This document shows, one piece after another, positions 53,671 through 63,847 of a stretch of DNA of 64,000 nt (positions within the stretch are counted from its first letter, which is position 1; each line of letters starts with the position of its first letter). Both the position numbers and the translations under genes were made by a program. The notes under the pieces were generated by a model that was given only the letters and a program-made list of their open reading frames with translations, was not told the DNA's origin and searched no databases. The stretch is from Salinibacterium sp. dk2585 (lineage in GTDB: Bacteria; Actinomycetota; Actinomycetes; Actinomycetales; Microbacteriaceae): the NCBI RefSeq assembly GCF_008001035.1, contig NZ_CP042856.1, forward strand, positions 930,001-994,000. The letters run 5' to 3'.

Positions 53671-55200
53671 GTGGGCAGGACGCTGGCAGAGAAAGTCTGG
53701 GATGACCACATCGTGGTCAAGGGCGACGACGGCAATCCGGATCTCCTCTACATCGACCTCCACCTCGTGCACGAGGTGACGAGCCCCCAGGCCTTCGACG
53801 GCCTGCGCATGGCCGGTCGACCCGTGCGCCGACCCGACCTGACGATCGCCACCGAGGACCACAACACTCCGACGCTCAACATCGACAAGCAGATCGAAGA
53901 CGTCACGAGCCGCACGCAGATCGAGACCCTCCGTCGCAACTGCGAGGAGTTCGGTCTGCGCCTGCACCCGCTCGGCGACGTCGAGCAGGGCATCGTGCAC
54001 GTGGTCGGTCCCCAGCTCGGCCTCACCATGCCGGGCATCACGGTCGTCTGCGGCGACAGCCACACCTCGACGCACGGCGCTTTCGGTGCGATGGCCTTCG
54101 GTATCGGCACGAGCGAGGTCGAGCATGTGCTCGCGACCCAGACGCTGCCGCTCAAGCCCTTCAAGACGATGGCGATCACGGTCGAAGGTGAGCTGCGTCC
54201 AGGCGTGACCGCGAAAGACATCATCCTCGCGGTCATCGCCAAGATCGGCACGGGCGGTGGCCAGGGCTACGTGCTCGAGTACCGTGGCAGCGCCATCCGC
54301 TCGCTCTCGATGGAGGGCCGCATGACGATCTGCAACATGTCGATCGAGGCCGGCGCCCGCGCCGGCATGGTTGCTCCCGACCAGACGACCTACGACTACC
54401 TCAAGGGTCGCCCGCACGCACCGGAGGGTGAGGCCTGGGACGAGGCCGTCGCCTACTGGGAGACGCTCAAGACCGACGACGACGCCGTGTTCGACGCCGA
54501 GGTCTTTCTCGACGCCGACGAGCTCGAGCCCTTCGTGACCTGGGGCACGAACCCCGGCCAGGGTGTCTCGCTGAGCGAGTCGGTTCCCGACCCCGCCACG
54601 ATCGTCGACGCCAACGAGCGTGCCGCAGCGGAGCGCGCGCTCGAGTACATGGCGCTCGAGGCGGGCACGCCCATGAAGCAGATCCCTGTCGACGCCGTCT
54701 TCATGGGCTCGTGCACCAACAGCCGCATCGAAGATCTTCGCGCCTTCGCATCCGTCATCAAGGGCCGCAAGAAGGCCGACAACGTTCGCGTCATGGTCGT
54801 TCCCGGCTCCGCGCGCGTGCGCCTGGAGGCCGAGGCTGAGGGCATCGACAAGATCGTGACGGAGTTCGGCGCCGAGTGGCGCTTCGCCGGTTGCTCGATG
54901 TGCCTCGGCATGAACCCCGACCAGCTTGCCCCCGGCGAGCGTTGCGCCTCGACCTCGAACCGCAACTTCGAGGGTCGCCAGGGCAAGGGCGGCCGCACGC
55001 ATCTCGTATCGCCTCTCGTCGCCGCAGCGACGGCCGTGCGCGGCACGCTTGCGAGCCCGTGGGATCTTGAGGACGTCGACACGGACGCCGCGGCATCCGA
55101 TGGTTCTGCCGACCCCGTCTCGTCCGTCACCGGCGACACCCCGATCTATGACGCGATCGCGCGCCAGTTCCCTTCCGCTATGAGTGAGGTCAACGCCTGA
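53671..55200 (+). CDS. leuC: 3-isopropylmalate dehydratase, large subunit
   Basis: A 509-residue aconitase-family subunit of isopropylmalate isomerase, step 2 of leucine synthesis. It ligates a 4Fe-4S cluster through Cys residues in [14 protein letters not shown] and in [36 protein letters not shown] and [15 protein letters not shown] are strong family blocks. GTG start with AGAAGGAAGG upstream. A linker of ~30 residues ([19 protein letters not shown]) sits near the C-terminus, a family-variable region. It shares one base with leuD (TGATG). Confidence 0.95.
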   Translation: MGRTLAEKVWDDHIVVKGDDGNPDLLYIDLHLVHEVTSPQAFDGLRMAGRPVRRPDLTIATEDHNTPTLNIDKQIEDVTSRTQIETLRRNCEEFGLRLHPLGDVEQGIVHVVGPQLGLTMPGITVVCGDSHTSTHGAFGAMAFGIGTSEVEHVLATQTLPLKPFKTMAITVEGELRPGVTAKDIILAVIAKIGTGGGQGYVLEYRGSAIRSLSMEGRMTICNMSIEAGARAGMVAPDQTTYDYLKGRPHAPEGEAWDEAVAYWETLKTDDDAVFDAEVFLDADELEPFVTWGTNPGQGVSLSESVPDPATIVDANERAAAERALEYMALEAGTPMKQIPVDAVFMGSCTNSRIEDLRAFASVIKGRKKADNVRVMVVPGSARVRLEAEAEGIDKIVTEFGAEWRFAGCSMCLGMNPDQLAPGERCASTSNRNFEGRQGKGGRTHLVSPLVAAATAVRGTLASPWDLEDVDTDAAASDGSADPVSSVTGDTPIYDAIARQFPSAMSEVNA

Positions 55201-55814
55201 TGGACAAAGTCACGACGATCACGGGAGTCGCAGCGCCCCTCAAGCGTTCCAATGTCGACACCGACCAGATCATCCCCGCGGTGTTCCTCAAGCGCGTCAC
55301 CAAGACCGGCTTCGAGGATGCGCTCTTCCACGGTTGGCGGCAGGACGAGGACTTCGTGCTCAACCGCCCCGAGTTCCAGGGTGCCCGCGTGCTCATCGCG
55401 GGCCCTGACTTCGGCACGGGCTCGAGCCGCGAGCACGCCGTGTGGGCACTGCGCGACTTCGGTTTCGCCGCCGTGCTGAGCCCCCGCTTCGGCGACATCT
55501 TCCGTGGGAATGCGGGCAAACAGGGCCTGCTCGCCGGGCAGATCTCCGAGGAGGACACCGAGACGATCTGGGCACGCATCGACGAGGAGCCCGGTATCGA
55601 GGCGACCGTCGACCTCGAAGCGCGCACCGTGACGGTGGGGGACTTCACGACGTCCTTCCAGATCGACGACTACACGCGGTGGCGACTCCTCGAGGGCTTC
55701 GACGACATCGGGCTCACCCTGCGCGACGAGCCGGCCATCACGGAGTTCGAATCCCGCCGTGCACAGTGGCGCCCCACGACATTGCCCGCACGCACGGCGG
55801 CGGTCGCGAAGTGA
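55200..55814 (+). CDS. leuD: 3-isopropylmalate dehydratase, small subunit
   Basis: A 204-residue LeuD, the swivelling-domain partner of LeuC. Blocks: [17 protein letters not shown] near residue 18, [20 protein letters not shown] near 67, and a [20 protein letters not shown] block near 98. ATG overlaps the leuC stop. Its own stop overlaps the murA start (GTGA), coupling leucine and cell-wall genes in one transcript, a layout known in Microbacteriaceae. Confidence 0.95.
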   Translation: MDKVTTITGVAAPLKRSNVDTDQIIPAVFLKRVTKTGFEDALFHGWRQDEDFVLNRPEFQGARVLIAGPDFGTGSSREHAVWALRDFGFAAVLSPRFGDIFRGNAGKQGLLAGQISEEDTETIWARIDEEPGIEATVDLEARTVTVGDFTTSFQIDDYTRWRLLEGFDDIGLTLRDEPAITEFESRRAQWRPTTLPARTAAVAK

Positions 55815-57178
55815 ACGCCCTCACGAAGGACTCGCAAAAGGCTGCCGCTCGGGTGGGCCTCACGGCGGACGAGATCATCATCAACGGTGGCAAGCCGCTG
55901 ACCGGCAGCATCCAGGTGCGCGGGGCCAAGAACCTCGTGACGAAGGCCATGGTCGCCGCCCTCCTGGGGGAGACGCCCAGCGTGCTGCGCGGTGTCCCCG
56001 ACATCAGTGACGTGCAGGTCGTGCGCGGGCTGCTTGAGGTCTACGGGGTCGGTGTCACGAGCCCGACCGCGGGCGAGTTGCACTTCGACACCGCCAGCGT
56101 GGAGAAGGCGCACTTCGCCGAGATCGACGCACACGCTGGCGCGAGCCGCATCCCGATCCTCTTCTGCGGTCCCCTCCTGCACCGACTGGGCGAGGCACGC
56201 ATCCCCGACCTTGGTGGCTGCCGCATCGGCGACCGGCCCATCAACTACCACCTCGACGCGCTCCGCGCCTTCGGGGCGGTCGTCGAGAAGAGCTACGAGG
56301 GCATCGTGCTGACGGCGCCCGACGGCCTGCACGGCGCTGACATCGAGCTGCCCTACCCGAGCGTTGGCGCGACCGAGCAGGTGCTGCTCACGGCCGTGCG
56401 CGCCAAGGGTGTTACCGAGCTCAAGAACGCCGCGATCGAGCCCGAGATCATGGACCTCATCGCGATCCTGCAGAAGATGGGCGCGATCATCTCGGTCGAG
56501 CCCAACCGGGTCATCCTCATCGAGGGTGTCGACCGACTCGACGGCTACAAGCACAGCGCGCTCTTCGACCGCAACGAGGTCGCCAGCTGGGCATGCGCTG
56601 CTCTCGTGACCAAGGGCGACATCTTCGTGGAGGGTGCCCGCCAGTCCGAGATGATGACGTTCCTCAACGTCTTCCGCAAGGTCGGCGGCGCATTCGATGT
56701 GCAGGAAGATGGCATCCGCTTCTGGCACCCGGGTGGACCGCTCAAGCCCGTCACCATCGAGACGGATGTGCATCCCGGCTTCATGACCGACTGGCAGCAG
56801 CCGCTCATCGTCGCGCTCACGCAGGCGGAGGGCACCTCGATCGTGCACGAGACCGTGTATGAGAACCGCTTCGGGTTCACGGAGGCGCTCGGCAAGATGG
56901 GCGCGAACATCGTCGTGCACGAGCAGGGCCTGCCCGACCACCCGCGCAGGGTAGCCCGCCGCGACTTCGAGCAGGCGGCGACGATCGTCGGGCCGACGCC
57001 GCTGCACGGTGCCGACCTGCACGTGCCAGACCTGCGCGGTGGCTTCAGCCATCTCATCGCCGCGCTCAGCGCCGAGGGACGATCGACCATCAGCAACATC
57101 GGCATCATCAGCCGCGGTTACGAGCACATCATCGAGAAGCTCGGTGCCCTCGGTGCCGACTTCGTCTACGAAGGGTGA
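55811..57178 (+). CDS. murA: UDP-N-acetylglucosamine 1-carboxyvinyltransferase
   Basis: A 455-residue EPSP-synthase-fold enzyme that adds the enolpyruvyl group to UDP-GlcNAc, the first committed peptidoglycan step. The PEP-attacking Cys is Cys137 in GGCRIGDRP, so the enzyme should be fosfomycin-sensitive in principle. [17 protein letters not shown] is the N-terminal block with the conserved Lys, and [17 protein letters not shown] and [10 protein letters not shown] are the C-terminal ones. GTG 55811 overlaps leuD; the open frame upstream lies within leuD. Confidence 0.94.
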   Translation: MNALTKDSQKAAARVGLTADEIIINGGKPLTGSIQVRGAKNLVTKAMVAALLGETPSVLRGVPDISDVQVVRGLLEVYGVGVTSPTAGELHFDTASVEKAHFAEIDAHAGASRIPILFCGPLLHRLGEARIPDLGGCRIGDRPINYHLDALRAFGAVVEKSYEGIVLTAPDGLHGADIELPYPSVGATEQVLLTAVRAKGVTELKNAAIEPEIMDLIAILQKMGAIISVEPNRVILIEGVDRLDGYKHSALFDRNEVASWACAALVTKGDIFVEGARQSEMMTFLNVFRKVGGAFDVQEDGIRFWHPGGPLKPVTIETDVHPGFMTDWQQPLIVALTQAEGTSIVHETVYENRFGFTEALGKMGANIVVHEQGLPDHPRRVARRDFEQAATIVGPTPLHGADLHVPDLRGGFSHLIAALSAEGRSTISNIGIISRGYEHIIEKLGALGADFVYEG

Positions 57179-57188
57179 GCGGGCAACC

Positions 57189-57959
57189 GTGAGCGATATC
57201 TCGCAGCCGGCAGCGTCGCCGGGAACACGGGCGCGGTCGGAGAAGACTCCCGTCTTCCGTTTTCTCGCCTTCCTCCTGCTGCCACCCATGCACATGCTGG
57301 CGCGGTACCGCATCATCGACGGCGACAAGATGCCGAAACAGGGGGCCTTCGTCTTCGCGCCGAACCACTACAGCGAGATCGACCCCGTCGTGATCGGCGT
57401 CATCATGTGGAAGCTTGGGCGCATGCCCCGCTTTCTCGCGAAGGCCTCGGTGTTCAAGAACCCCATCGTCGCGAAGCTCCTGCACGCCTCGGGGCAGATC
57501 CCCGTCGAGCGTTCGAGCAACGTGCGCGGCTCTGAGCCGCTCAAGGCGGCGGGCACACTCGTCGAGAAGGGGCTCGCAGTCGTCATCTACCCGGAGGGTT
57601 CGCTCACGCGCGATCCCGCGCTCTGGCCCATGCGCGGCAAGACGGGAGCCGTACGGATGGCGCTCGAGGCGGATGCTCCCCTCATCCCGGCGGCGCACTG
57701 GGGCACTCAGAAGGTCATGCCGCGCTACGGGCGCAAGATCAGCCTGTTCCCTCGCAAGACGATCACGGTCAAGATCGGCGATCCCGTCGACCTCTCGGCC
57801 TACCGCGGCAAGCCGATCACCTCGACGATGCTGAGCGAGGCGACCGACCTGCTCATGGAAGCCATCACGGCTCTCCTGGCCGAGCTCCGCGACGAGCCGC
57901 CACCCGCCGAACGCTGGAATCCGGCCAAGAACAATCAGAAGGAGACCGGGCGCTTTTGA
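57189..57959 (+). CDS. plsC: 1-acyl-sn-glycerol-3-phosphate acyltransferase
   Basis: A 256-residue PlsC-type acyltransferase for phosphatidic acid synthesis at the membrane. The acyl-transfer motif is NHYSEIDP (HxxxxD form) near residue 60; the second motif, usually EGT, is YPEGSLTRD near 137. A hydrophobic segment (FRFLAFLLLPPMHMLARY) near residue 25 anchors it. GTG 57189 starts 10 bp after murA. The open frame extends upstream but overlaps murA. It overlaps gpsA by 4 bp (TTGA). Together murA, plsC and gpsA couple lipid and wall precursor supply. Confidence 0.9.
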   Translation: MSDISQPAASPGTRARSEKTPVFRFLAFLLLPPMHMLARYRIIDGDKMPKQGAFVFAPNHYSEIDPVVIGVIMWKLGRMPRFLAKASVFKNPIVAKLLHASGQIPVERSSNVRGSEPLKAAGTLVEKGLAVVIYPEGSLTRDPALWPMRGKTGAVRMALEADAPLIPAAHWGTQKVMPRYGRKISLFPRKTITVKIGDPVDLSAYRGKPITSTMLSEATDLLMEAITALLAELRDEPPPAERWNPAKNNQKETGRF

Positions 57960-58996
57960 CGAGCACACGACCCATCCGCATTCCCGTCCCAGGGGCGACT
58001 CGCGTCGCCGTGCTTGGGGCGGGCAGCTGGGGCACGACCTTCGCCAAGATCCTCGCCGATGGCGGCGCCGATGTGGCACTGTGGGCACGCCGCCCGGAGC
58101 TCGCCCGCGAGATCGCCGAAAGCAAGCGCAACAGCGACTACCTGCCGGGAATCAACCTGCCCCGCAGCCTGTGGGCGAGCCACATCATCGAGGAGACGCT
58201 CGAGGGTGCCGAGGTCGTCTTCCTTTCGGTCCCAAGCCAGACGCTGCGCGGCAACCTCCGTGAGTTCGGGGCGCTGATCCCGCGGGATGCCATCGTCGTG
58301 AGCCTCATGAAGGGCGTCGAGAAGGGCACCCGCTCGCGCATGAGCGAGGTGATCACCCAAGAGCTCGACATCGACGCGAACCGGATCGCCGTCGCATCCG
58401 GCCCCAACCTCGCCCTCGAGATAGCGAAGGAGCAGCCGACGGCCGCGGTCGTCGCCTCCGCCAGCCTCGACACGGCCACCAAGGTCGCGCTCCTGGCCAC
58501 GACCCCCTACTTCCGCGCCTTCGTCAACAGGGACATCATCGGCACCGAGTTCGGCGGTGTACTCAAGAACCTCATCGCCGTCGCGATCGGCATCGTCGAC
58601 GGTGTCGGCTACGGCGAGAACACCAAGGCATCGATCATCACGCGTGGCCTCGTCGAGATGACCGACTTCGCGGTCGCCTACGGCGGCAAGGCGTCGACGC
58701 TCTCGGGGCTCGCGGGCCTCGGCGACCTCATCGCGACGTGTGAGTCCTCGCTCTCGCGCAACAACACGGCCGGACGGCTGCTCGGGCAGGGCTTCGCGCT
58801 GCCCGACGTGCTTAAGCAGATGAACCAGACCGCGGAGGGCCTCGCATCCGTCGCCCCGGTGCTCGAGCTCGCACAGGCCAAGGACATCGTCATGCCGATC
58901 GTCTCGCAGGTCGCCGAGGTGCTCGCCGGCACGATGAACCCGCGCGACATCGCGCCGCACCTCACGACCGACTCGGGCCTGCCGCAGGGGGAGTAG
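57956..58996 (+). CDS. gpsA: Glycerol-3-phosphate dehydrogenase [NAD(P)+]
   Basis: A 346-residue GpsA that reduces dihydroxyacetone phosphate to sn-glycerol 3-phosphate for phospholipids. Rossmann motif VLGAGSWGTTFA near residue 20, MKGVEKGT near 117, GTEFGGVLKNLIAVAIGI near 197 with the catalytic Lys, and TRGLVEMTDFAVAYGG near 228. The TTG start at 57956 overlaps the plsC stop. Convergent with the SMP-30 gene, 7 bp apart. Confidence 0.93.
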   Translation: MTSTRPIRIPVPGATRVAVLGAGSWGTTFAKILADGGADVALWARRPELAREIAESKRNSDYLPGINLPRSLWASHIIEETLEGAEVVFLSVPSQTLRGNLREFGALIPRDAIVVSLMKGVEKGTRSRMSEVITQELDIDANRIAVASGPNLALEIAKEQPTAAVVASASLDTATKVALLATTPYFRAFVNRDIIGTEFGGVLKNLIAVAIGIVDGVGYGENTKASIITRGLVEMTDFAVAYGGKASTLSGLAGLGDLIATCESSLSRNNTAGRLLGQGFALPDVLKQMNQTAEGLASVAPVLELAQAKDIVMPIVSQVAEVLAGTMNPRDIAPHLTTDSGLPQGE

Positions 58997-59003
58997 GGGT
59001 GCC

Positions 59004-59849
59004 TCAGCCCGCGAAGGTGCGGGCGGGCATGCCGACCAAGCCGAGGTCGACGGCGAAGAGCGATCCGGCGAGCGGGTCGTCCCCGGGTTCGAGGTCCTCC
59101 CGCGAGGTCGTGATGTACAGCCGGTCAAGCTTCGGGCCACCGAAGGCGCAGGCCGTTGTCTGGCGCGCGCCGACGGAGACCACGGCGTCGAGTCTGCCTT
59201 CCGCGGCGTAGCGGCGCACCTCGCCCGCGCCATGCATCGCAACCCAGACGCCGCCATCCGCGTCGATCGTGAGGCCGTCGGGGTTCTCGTCGTCTGCCAT
59301 CACGACGAAGGGGCGTCGCCCCGTGAGTCCCGCGTCGGGGTCGTGGTCGAAGACCGAGATGGTGTGGGTGTCGGTGTCGTTGTAGTAAGCGAGGGAACCA
59401 TCCGGGCTCCACTCGAGGCCGTTCGAGATCGTTGCCCCCTCCAGCACGGTATGCACGCTGAGGTCGGGGTCGATGCGGTAGAGCTTCGCCGCACCCGGGC
59501 TCGCGTCATAGGCCATCGTGCCGCAGTAGAAGCGCCCCTGCGGGTCGCATCCTCCGTCGTTCATGCGGATGCCGGCATCCGACCACACTTCGGGCAGTTG
59601 CGTGAGGGCGCCGTCGGGCGCTTCGAGGCAGAATCCGCGTTCGACGGCGATGATCGCCCCTCCGCCCGCGCGCGGGCGTAGCGCCGCAGCCACCGAGCCG
59701 ACGTGGCGGCGCGATGTCACGCCGGCCTCGTCGGTCGTCAGCAGGTCACCCGCGAGCATGTCGACCCAGCGCAGGCCGCCCCACGCCTCAGCCCAGACGG
59801 GCCCCTCGCCGTGATACGCGAGGGGTTCGGTGAACTGCTCTGCCTGCAT
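59004..59849 (-). CDS. SMP-30/gluconolactonase family protein
   Basis: A 281-residue six-bladed propeller protein of the SMP-30/regucalcin/gluconolactonase family, which hydrolyses sugar lactones using a divalent metal. Metal and substrate residues fit: GEGPVW near residue 15, RMNDGGCDPQGRFYCGTM near 95, SNGLEWSPDGSLAYYND near 140, and NPDGLTIDADGGVWVAM near 190 (Asp and Asn ligands). ATG 59849 has AAAGGAG about 8 nt upstream. It is divergent from a glucose-6-phosphate-dehydrogenase-like gene, so a dehydrogenase-lactonase pair is likely. Confidence 0.9.
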   Translation of the reverse strand: MQAEQFTEPLAYHGEGPVWAEAWGGLRWVDMLAGDLLTTDEAGVTSRRHVGSVAAALRPRAGGGAIIAVERGFCLEAPDGALTQLPEVWSDAGIRMNDGGCDPQGRFYCGTMAYDASPGAAKLYRIDPDLSVHTVLEGATISNGLEWSPDGSLAYYNDTDTHTISVFDHDPDAGLTGRRPFVVMADDENPDGLTIDADGGVWVAMHGAGEVRRYAAEGRLDAVVSVGARQTTACAFGGPKLDRLYITTSREDLEPGDDPLAGSLFAVDLGLVGMPARTFAG

Positions 59850-59982
59850 GGGGAGGCTCCTTTGCGGTGTCGGTGTCGGTGTCGTCCCAGCGTCGCACAG
59901 TGCCCTGCGGGGTGAGAAAGTTTGGCGAGCGAGCCTACAGTGACGCCTGAGGCCGGCTCGTACCGGCCACCGAGGAGGGAAC

Positions 59983-61404
59983 GTGGCAGAGCCGAACGTC
60001 GCAGAGCCGAGCGCCGCGGACGCCACGGGCATCCGTACCCTGATCATCCTGGGCGCGACGGGCGACCTGGCGGGCCGCCTGCTCCTGCCGGGGCTCGCGA
60101 GTCTCGTCGCACGCGACCGCCTCGACGCCCTGACCGTTGTGGGGGTGGGATCGAGCGACTGGTCTGACGAGCAGTGGCAGGAGCGAGTGGAAGAGTCCTT
60201 CGCGGAGACCGCGGGGGAGAGCGACGAGGAGACCAGGGGCCTGCTGCAGGCAATCGTGGAGGACGCAAGGTTCCACCGGGCGGATGTCACGGCATCCGGT
60301 GCGCTCGCCGAGGTGATCGCCGCCGCAGAAACCCCTGTCGCCGTGTATTTCGCGCTGCCGCCCTCCGTCACGGTCGAGGCCTGCGCGGGGCTCACGCCCG
60401 CCGATCTTCCGGAGGGCACGAGGCTCGTGCTCGAGAAGCCCTTCGGGCACGACCACGGGTCGGCTCGCACTCTCAACCGCACGCTGGCGGCGCTGGTGCC
60501 CGAGGAGCAGATCTTCCGGGTCGACCACTGGCTCGCCGCGCCGACCGCGGTGAACCTCCTCGGGCTGCGCTTTGCCAACCTCGTGCTCGAACCCGTGTGG
60601 AACAACCGCTACATCGACCGCGTCGACATCATCTTCGACGAGGATCTCACCCTCGAGGGCCGTGCCGGGTACTACGACGCGACCGGCGCGCTGGGCGACA
60701 TGATCCAGAGCCACCTCCTGCTCGTGATGGGCCTCGTCGCACTCGAGCCGCCCGCGAGCCTCGGGGAGCGGGATGTTCGTGACGCGATCGCGACCGTGCT
60801 GCGGGCGAGCGAGATTGACAGCGATTTCGCGAGCAGCACGAGGCGTGCCCGCTACACGGCCGGCAACATCGAAGGCCGCGAGGTGCCGAACTATGTGGAC
60901 GAACCCGGCGTCGACCCCGAACGCGGCACCGAGACGCTGGCGGAGGTGCGTGTCTCGATCAACAACTGGCGTTGGTCGGGAGTGCCGTTCATCCTGCGCT
61001 CGGGCAAGGCGCTCGCGGGCAGGCGCCGCGAGATCCTGGTGACCTTCAAGCCCGTGCCCCACCTCCCCAGGGGCTTCGGCGGTCGCGAGTCGCCGACTCG
61101 CGTGCGCATCGGGCTGTCGCCCGAGACGCTCGAGATCGAGTTCGACGTCAACAGCCCAGGCGACGTCTTCACGCTCGACCGCGCGGTGCTGGGGACCAAG
61201 CTTCCCGAGTCAGAACTGCGGCCCTACGGGCAGGTGCTCGAGGGCGTCTTCGCGGGCGACCCTCTCCTCTTCGTTCGCGATGACGCGGCCGTCGAGTGCT
61301 GGCGCATCGTCGAACCGGTGCTTGACGCCTGGGGGCGCGACGAGGTGCCCCTCGAGGAGTACCCCGCCGGGTCGCTTGGGCCGGAGCGCTGGACGACGAC
61401 GTAG
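59983..61404 (+). CDS. Glucose-6-phosphate dehydrogenase-like protein (divergent)
   Basis: A 473-residue protein of the G6PD family. N-terminal cofactor motif is LGATGDLAGRLLLPGL near residue 22 (the usual Lys after DLA is Gly). EKPFGHDHGSARTLN near 155 keeps the conserved Lys. The active-site block is RVDHWLAAPTAVNLL near 187: Asp-His is retained but the usual GKE with its phosphate-binding Lys is absent. ALGDMIQSHLL near 242 keeps the catalytic His. It is therefore a paralogue that may use a different sugar or sugar phosphate. GTG start with GAGGAGGG upstream. Divergent from an SMP-30 lactonase. Confidence 0.85.
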   Translation: MAEPNVAEPSAADATGIRTLIILGATGDLAGRLLLPGLASLVARDRLDALTVVGVGSSDWSDEQWQERVEESFAETAGESDEETRGLLQAIVEDARFHRADVTASGALAEVIAAAETPVAVYFALPPSVTVEACAGLTPADLPEGTRLVLEKPFGHDHGSARTLNRTLAALVPEEQIFRVDHWLAAPTAVNLLGLRFANLVLEPVWNNRYIDRVDIIFDEDLTLEGRAGYYDATGALGDMIQSHLLLVMGLVALEPPASLGERDVRDAIATVLRASEIDSDFASSTRRARYTAGNIEGREVPNYVDEPGVDPERGTETLAEVRVSINNWRWSGVPFILRSGKALAGRRREILVTFKPVPHLPRGFGGRESPTRVRIGLSPETLEIEFDVNSPGDVFTLDRAVLGTKLPESELRPYGQVLEGVFAGDPLLFVRDDAAVECWRIVEPVLDAWGRDEVPLEEYPAGSLGPERWTTT

Positions 61405-61431
61405 GCACCTGTCCGGGCCCCACCCCAGGTG

Positions 61432-61443
61432 TACTGTGGCTAG
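61432..61443 (+). promoter_or_regulatory. Leaderless-type -10 box for the alpha/beta hydrolase gene
   Basis: TACTGT (61432-61437), 6 nt, then the GTG at 61444. Confidence 0.5.
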
Positions 61444-62181
61444 GTGATCACGGCGTTGGCGGATGGGCGGCTCCTCGCCGAGAAGACGGGCGGCACCCCC
61501 GTGCAGGTCATCGCCCTCCACGGGTGGGGGCGCACGGGTGCCGATTTCGGCCCCATCGTCGCAGGCCTCAACGCCCTCGCGATCCACCTTCCCGGCTTCG
61601 GTATCACCCCGGAACCCTCGGATGCTTGGGGCAGCGAGCAGTATGCGGATGACCTCGTCGAGGCCCTCCGCGAGCTCGGGCCGACCGTCATCGTCGCCCA
61701 TTCTTTCGGCGGTCGCGTCGCGGTGCGACTTGCGGCGAAGCATCCGGAACTCGTCAAGGGTCTCGTGCTGACGGGCGTGCCGCTCGTGCGTCTCCACGCG
61801 GCACCCAAGGCCGCCCTCAGCTACCGGCTCGTGCGAGCGCTCGCCAAGCGGGGGCTCGTCTCACAGGGCGTGCTCGAGGCCCAGCGCCGCAAGCACGGCT
61901 CGGCCGACTACCGCAATGCGCAGGGCGTCATGCGCGACGTCATGGTGCGGGTTGTCGGCGAGGACTACCGCGATGACCTCGGGCGCATCACGGTGCCCGT
62001 GCGCATGGTGTGGGGTGAGCACGACACGGCCGCCCCGGCCGGCGCGGGCAGGGCGGCGAGCGAACTGCTTGCTGACGCCCGTTTCCGAGTGGTGCCCGGC
62101 AGCGGGCACCTGCTGGAAGGCGGCCTCGTGCCCGCCGTACGCGAAGAACTCATGACACTGTTGGAGGACGTGGCGCAGTGA
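61444..62181 (+). CDS. Alpha/beta-fold hydrolase
   Basis: A 245-residue alpha/beta hydrolase. LHGWGRTGADFGP near residue 27 is the oxyanion-hole region, AHSFGGRVAVRLA near 80 contains the nucleophile Ser (GxSxGG as HSFGG), the acid is probably Asp in WGEHDTAAP near 190, and the His is in GSGHLLEGG near 220. Substrate unknown. It overlaps the membrane Mur-ligase gene by 4 bp, so it may take part in cell-wall precursor metabolism, although that is inference from position. Confidence 0.87.
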   Translation: MITALADGRLLAEKTGGTPVQVIALHGWGRTGADFGPIVAGLNALAIHLPGFGITPEPSDAWGSEQYADDLVEALRELGPTVIVAHSFGGRVAVRLAAKHPELVKGLVLTGVPLVRLHAAPKAALSYRLVRALAKRGLVSQGVLEAQRRKHGSADYRNAQGVMRDVMVRVVGEDYRDDLGRITVPVRMVWGEHDTAAPAGAGRAASELLADARFRVVPGSGHLLEGGLVPAVREELMTLLEDVAQ

Positions 62182-63743
62182 CTGCCCTCATCATCGTGAC
62201 CCTCATCGTTGGCGTCGCCGCGGGCGCGCTCGCAGTGCTGCGCTGGTTGCGTGTCGCGCAGCGCGAGCACTACATCGCCGGCTGGGTCTCCCGCATCGGG
62301 GCCCTCTGGGTCGTGCGCCGGCCCGTCAACGCGATTGTCGCGAGCCTCGCGGTTCTCCTGGTCGCTGCCGCCGTGCTGCTCGTGCTCACGGGCGCCGGGC
62401 TCGCAAGCGCCATCACCAGCATCCTCGCGGTCGTCACCGCCGCGTTCCTCCCCGTCGGGCTGGGCGTGCGCGGCAGGAGCACGCCGCTCAACTGGACGCA
62501 GCGGGCCCGCCGCCTCGCGGCCGCCTATGCCGTGGCACTCCTCGCGGTCGGCGCCTTGCTCTGGTGGCTCGTCGGGCTGCCCGGCGTCGCGCTCACGGTG
62601 CTCCTGGCCCCGGTGATCATGGACGGCGTGCTCGTGCCCATGAACGCCCTCGAGAAGCGCCTCTCACACAAGTACCTGGTCAGCGCCCGCAAGCGCCTTG
62701 GGCAGGTGCGTCCGACGGTCGTGGCGATCACGGGCTCCTACGGCAAGACCTCGACCAAGGGCTACGTGGCGCACGTGCTCGCGGGTGCCTTCTCGGTCGT
62801 CGCGAGCCCCGCGAGCTTCAACAATCTCATGGGCCTCTCGCGTGCGGTCAACGACCGCGTCGTGCCGGGCACGGAGGTCTTCGTCGCCGAGATGGGCGTT
62901 TATGGCCCTGGTGAGATCCGCGAGCTGAGCGAGAGCTTCCCGCCGGATGTCGCGGCCATCACGACGATCGGCGAGGCGCACCTGGCGCGCATGAAGACCA
63001 AGGAGACGATCGCCCGCGCGAAGGGCGAGATCACGGAGCGTGCCAAGACTGTCGTGCTGCCCGTTGACGAGCCGGAACTGCGCGCGCTCGTGGAACGCTG
63101 CCGCACGGAGGGCAAGCGGGTCGTCACGGTCTCGACCGTGCCAGGAACGGACGCCGACGTGGTCGTGGATGCCGCAGCATCCGTCGTCACGATCCGCAGC
63201 GCCGAGGGCACAACGACCGTCCCCGTCGAAATCCCAGGCACGGGCCACGCCGTCAACATTGCCGTCACGGTCGGCATCGCCCTCGCCCTCGACGTCGACG
63301 TCTCGGCGATCGCGCCGCGCCTCACGGCGCTTCCGGGCTCACAGCACCGTGCCGAGGTGCAGAAGGCGCCGAACGGCACCCTCATCATCGACGACACCTA
63401 CAACTCCAACCCTGTCGGGTCCGAACGCGCGCTCGAGGGCGCCGCCGCCCTTGCGGGGGAGCGCGGCGGGCAACTCGTTGTCGTGACGCCCGGCATGGTT
63501 GAATTGGGATCGGTGCAGTTCGAGCGCAATCGCGCCTTCGCGGCATCCGTGACGGCTCGCGGCGGCAGGCTCCTCATCGTCGGACGCACGAATCGCGCGG
63601 CACTCCTTGCGGGATCGGCGGGCGCCGAGCTTCCGTCCCTCGTCTTCGACCGCCGCGAGGACGCGGTGCAGGTGGCGCTCGATCAAGCCGCAGACAGAGG
63701 CGTTATCCTCTATGAGAACGACCTGCCAGACCACTACCCCTGA
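62178..63743 (+). CDS. Membrane-anchored MurF-type ligase
   Basis: A 521-residue Mur-ligase-family protein. Unlike canonical MurF it lacks the usual soluble UDP-binding N-terminal domain; residues 1-165 contain four to five hydrophobic helices. The Mur core starts near 180: ATP loop AITGSYGKTSTKGYVAHVL, then NNLMGLSRAVND, FVAEMGVYGPGEI and TTIGEAHLARMKTKE. The C-terminal domain has LPGSQHRAEVQK and DDTYNSNPVGSERALEGAA (MurF-type DDAYNANP block). It probably joins an amino acid or dipeptide to a wall-related acceptor at the membrane. GTG overlaps the hydrolase gene; a ddl gene follows 105 bp later. Confidence 0.85.
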   Translation: MTALIIVTLIVGVAAGALAVLRWLRVAQREHYIAGWVSRIGALWVVRRPVNAIVASLAVLLVAAAVLLVLTGAGLASAITSILAVVTAAFLPVGLGVRGRSTPLNWTQRARRLAAAYAVALLAVGALLWWLVGLPGVALTVLLAPVIMDGVLVPMNALEKRLSHKYLVSARKRLGQVRPTVVAITGSYGKTSTKGYVAHVLAGAFSVVASPASFNNLMGLSRAVNDRVVPGTEVFVAEMGVYGPGEIRELSESFPPDVAAITTIGEAHLARMKTKETIARAKGEITERAKTVVLPVDEPELRALVERCRTEGKRVVTVSTVPGTDADVVVDAAASVVTIRSAEGTTTVPVEIPGTGHAVNIAVTVGIALALDVDVSAIAPRLTALPGSQHRAEVQKAPNGTLIIDDTYNSNPVGSERALEGAAALAGERGGQLVVVTPGMVELGSVQFERNRAFAASVTARGGRLLIVGRTNRAALLAGSAGAELPSLVFDRREDAVQVALDQAADRGVILYENDLPDHYP

Positions 63744-63847
63744 TCGCTGAGCGTGAGGGGACGCATCGGGGCTGGCGGGAGACGCGGCCGGATGCGGGCC
63801 ACACGGCCATGCGCACAGCGCCTGGGCAAAGCGAGCACCGGAGGATC

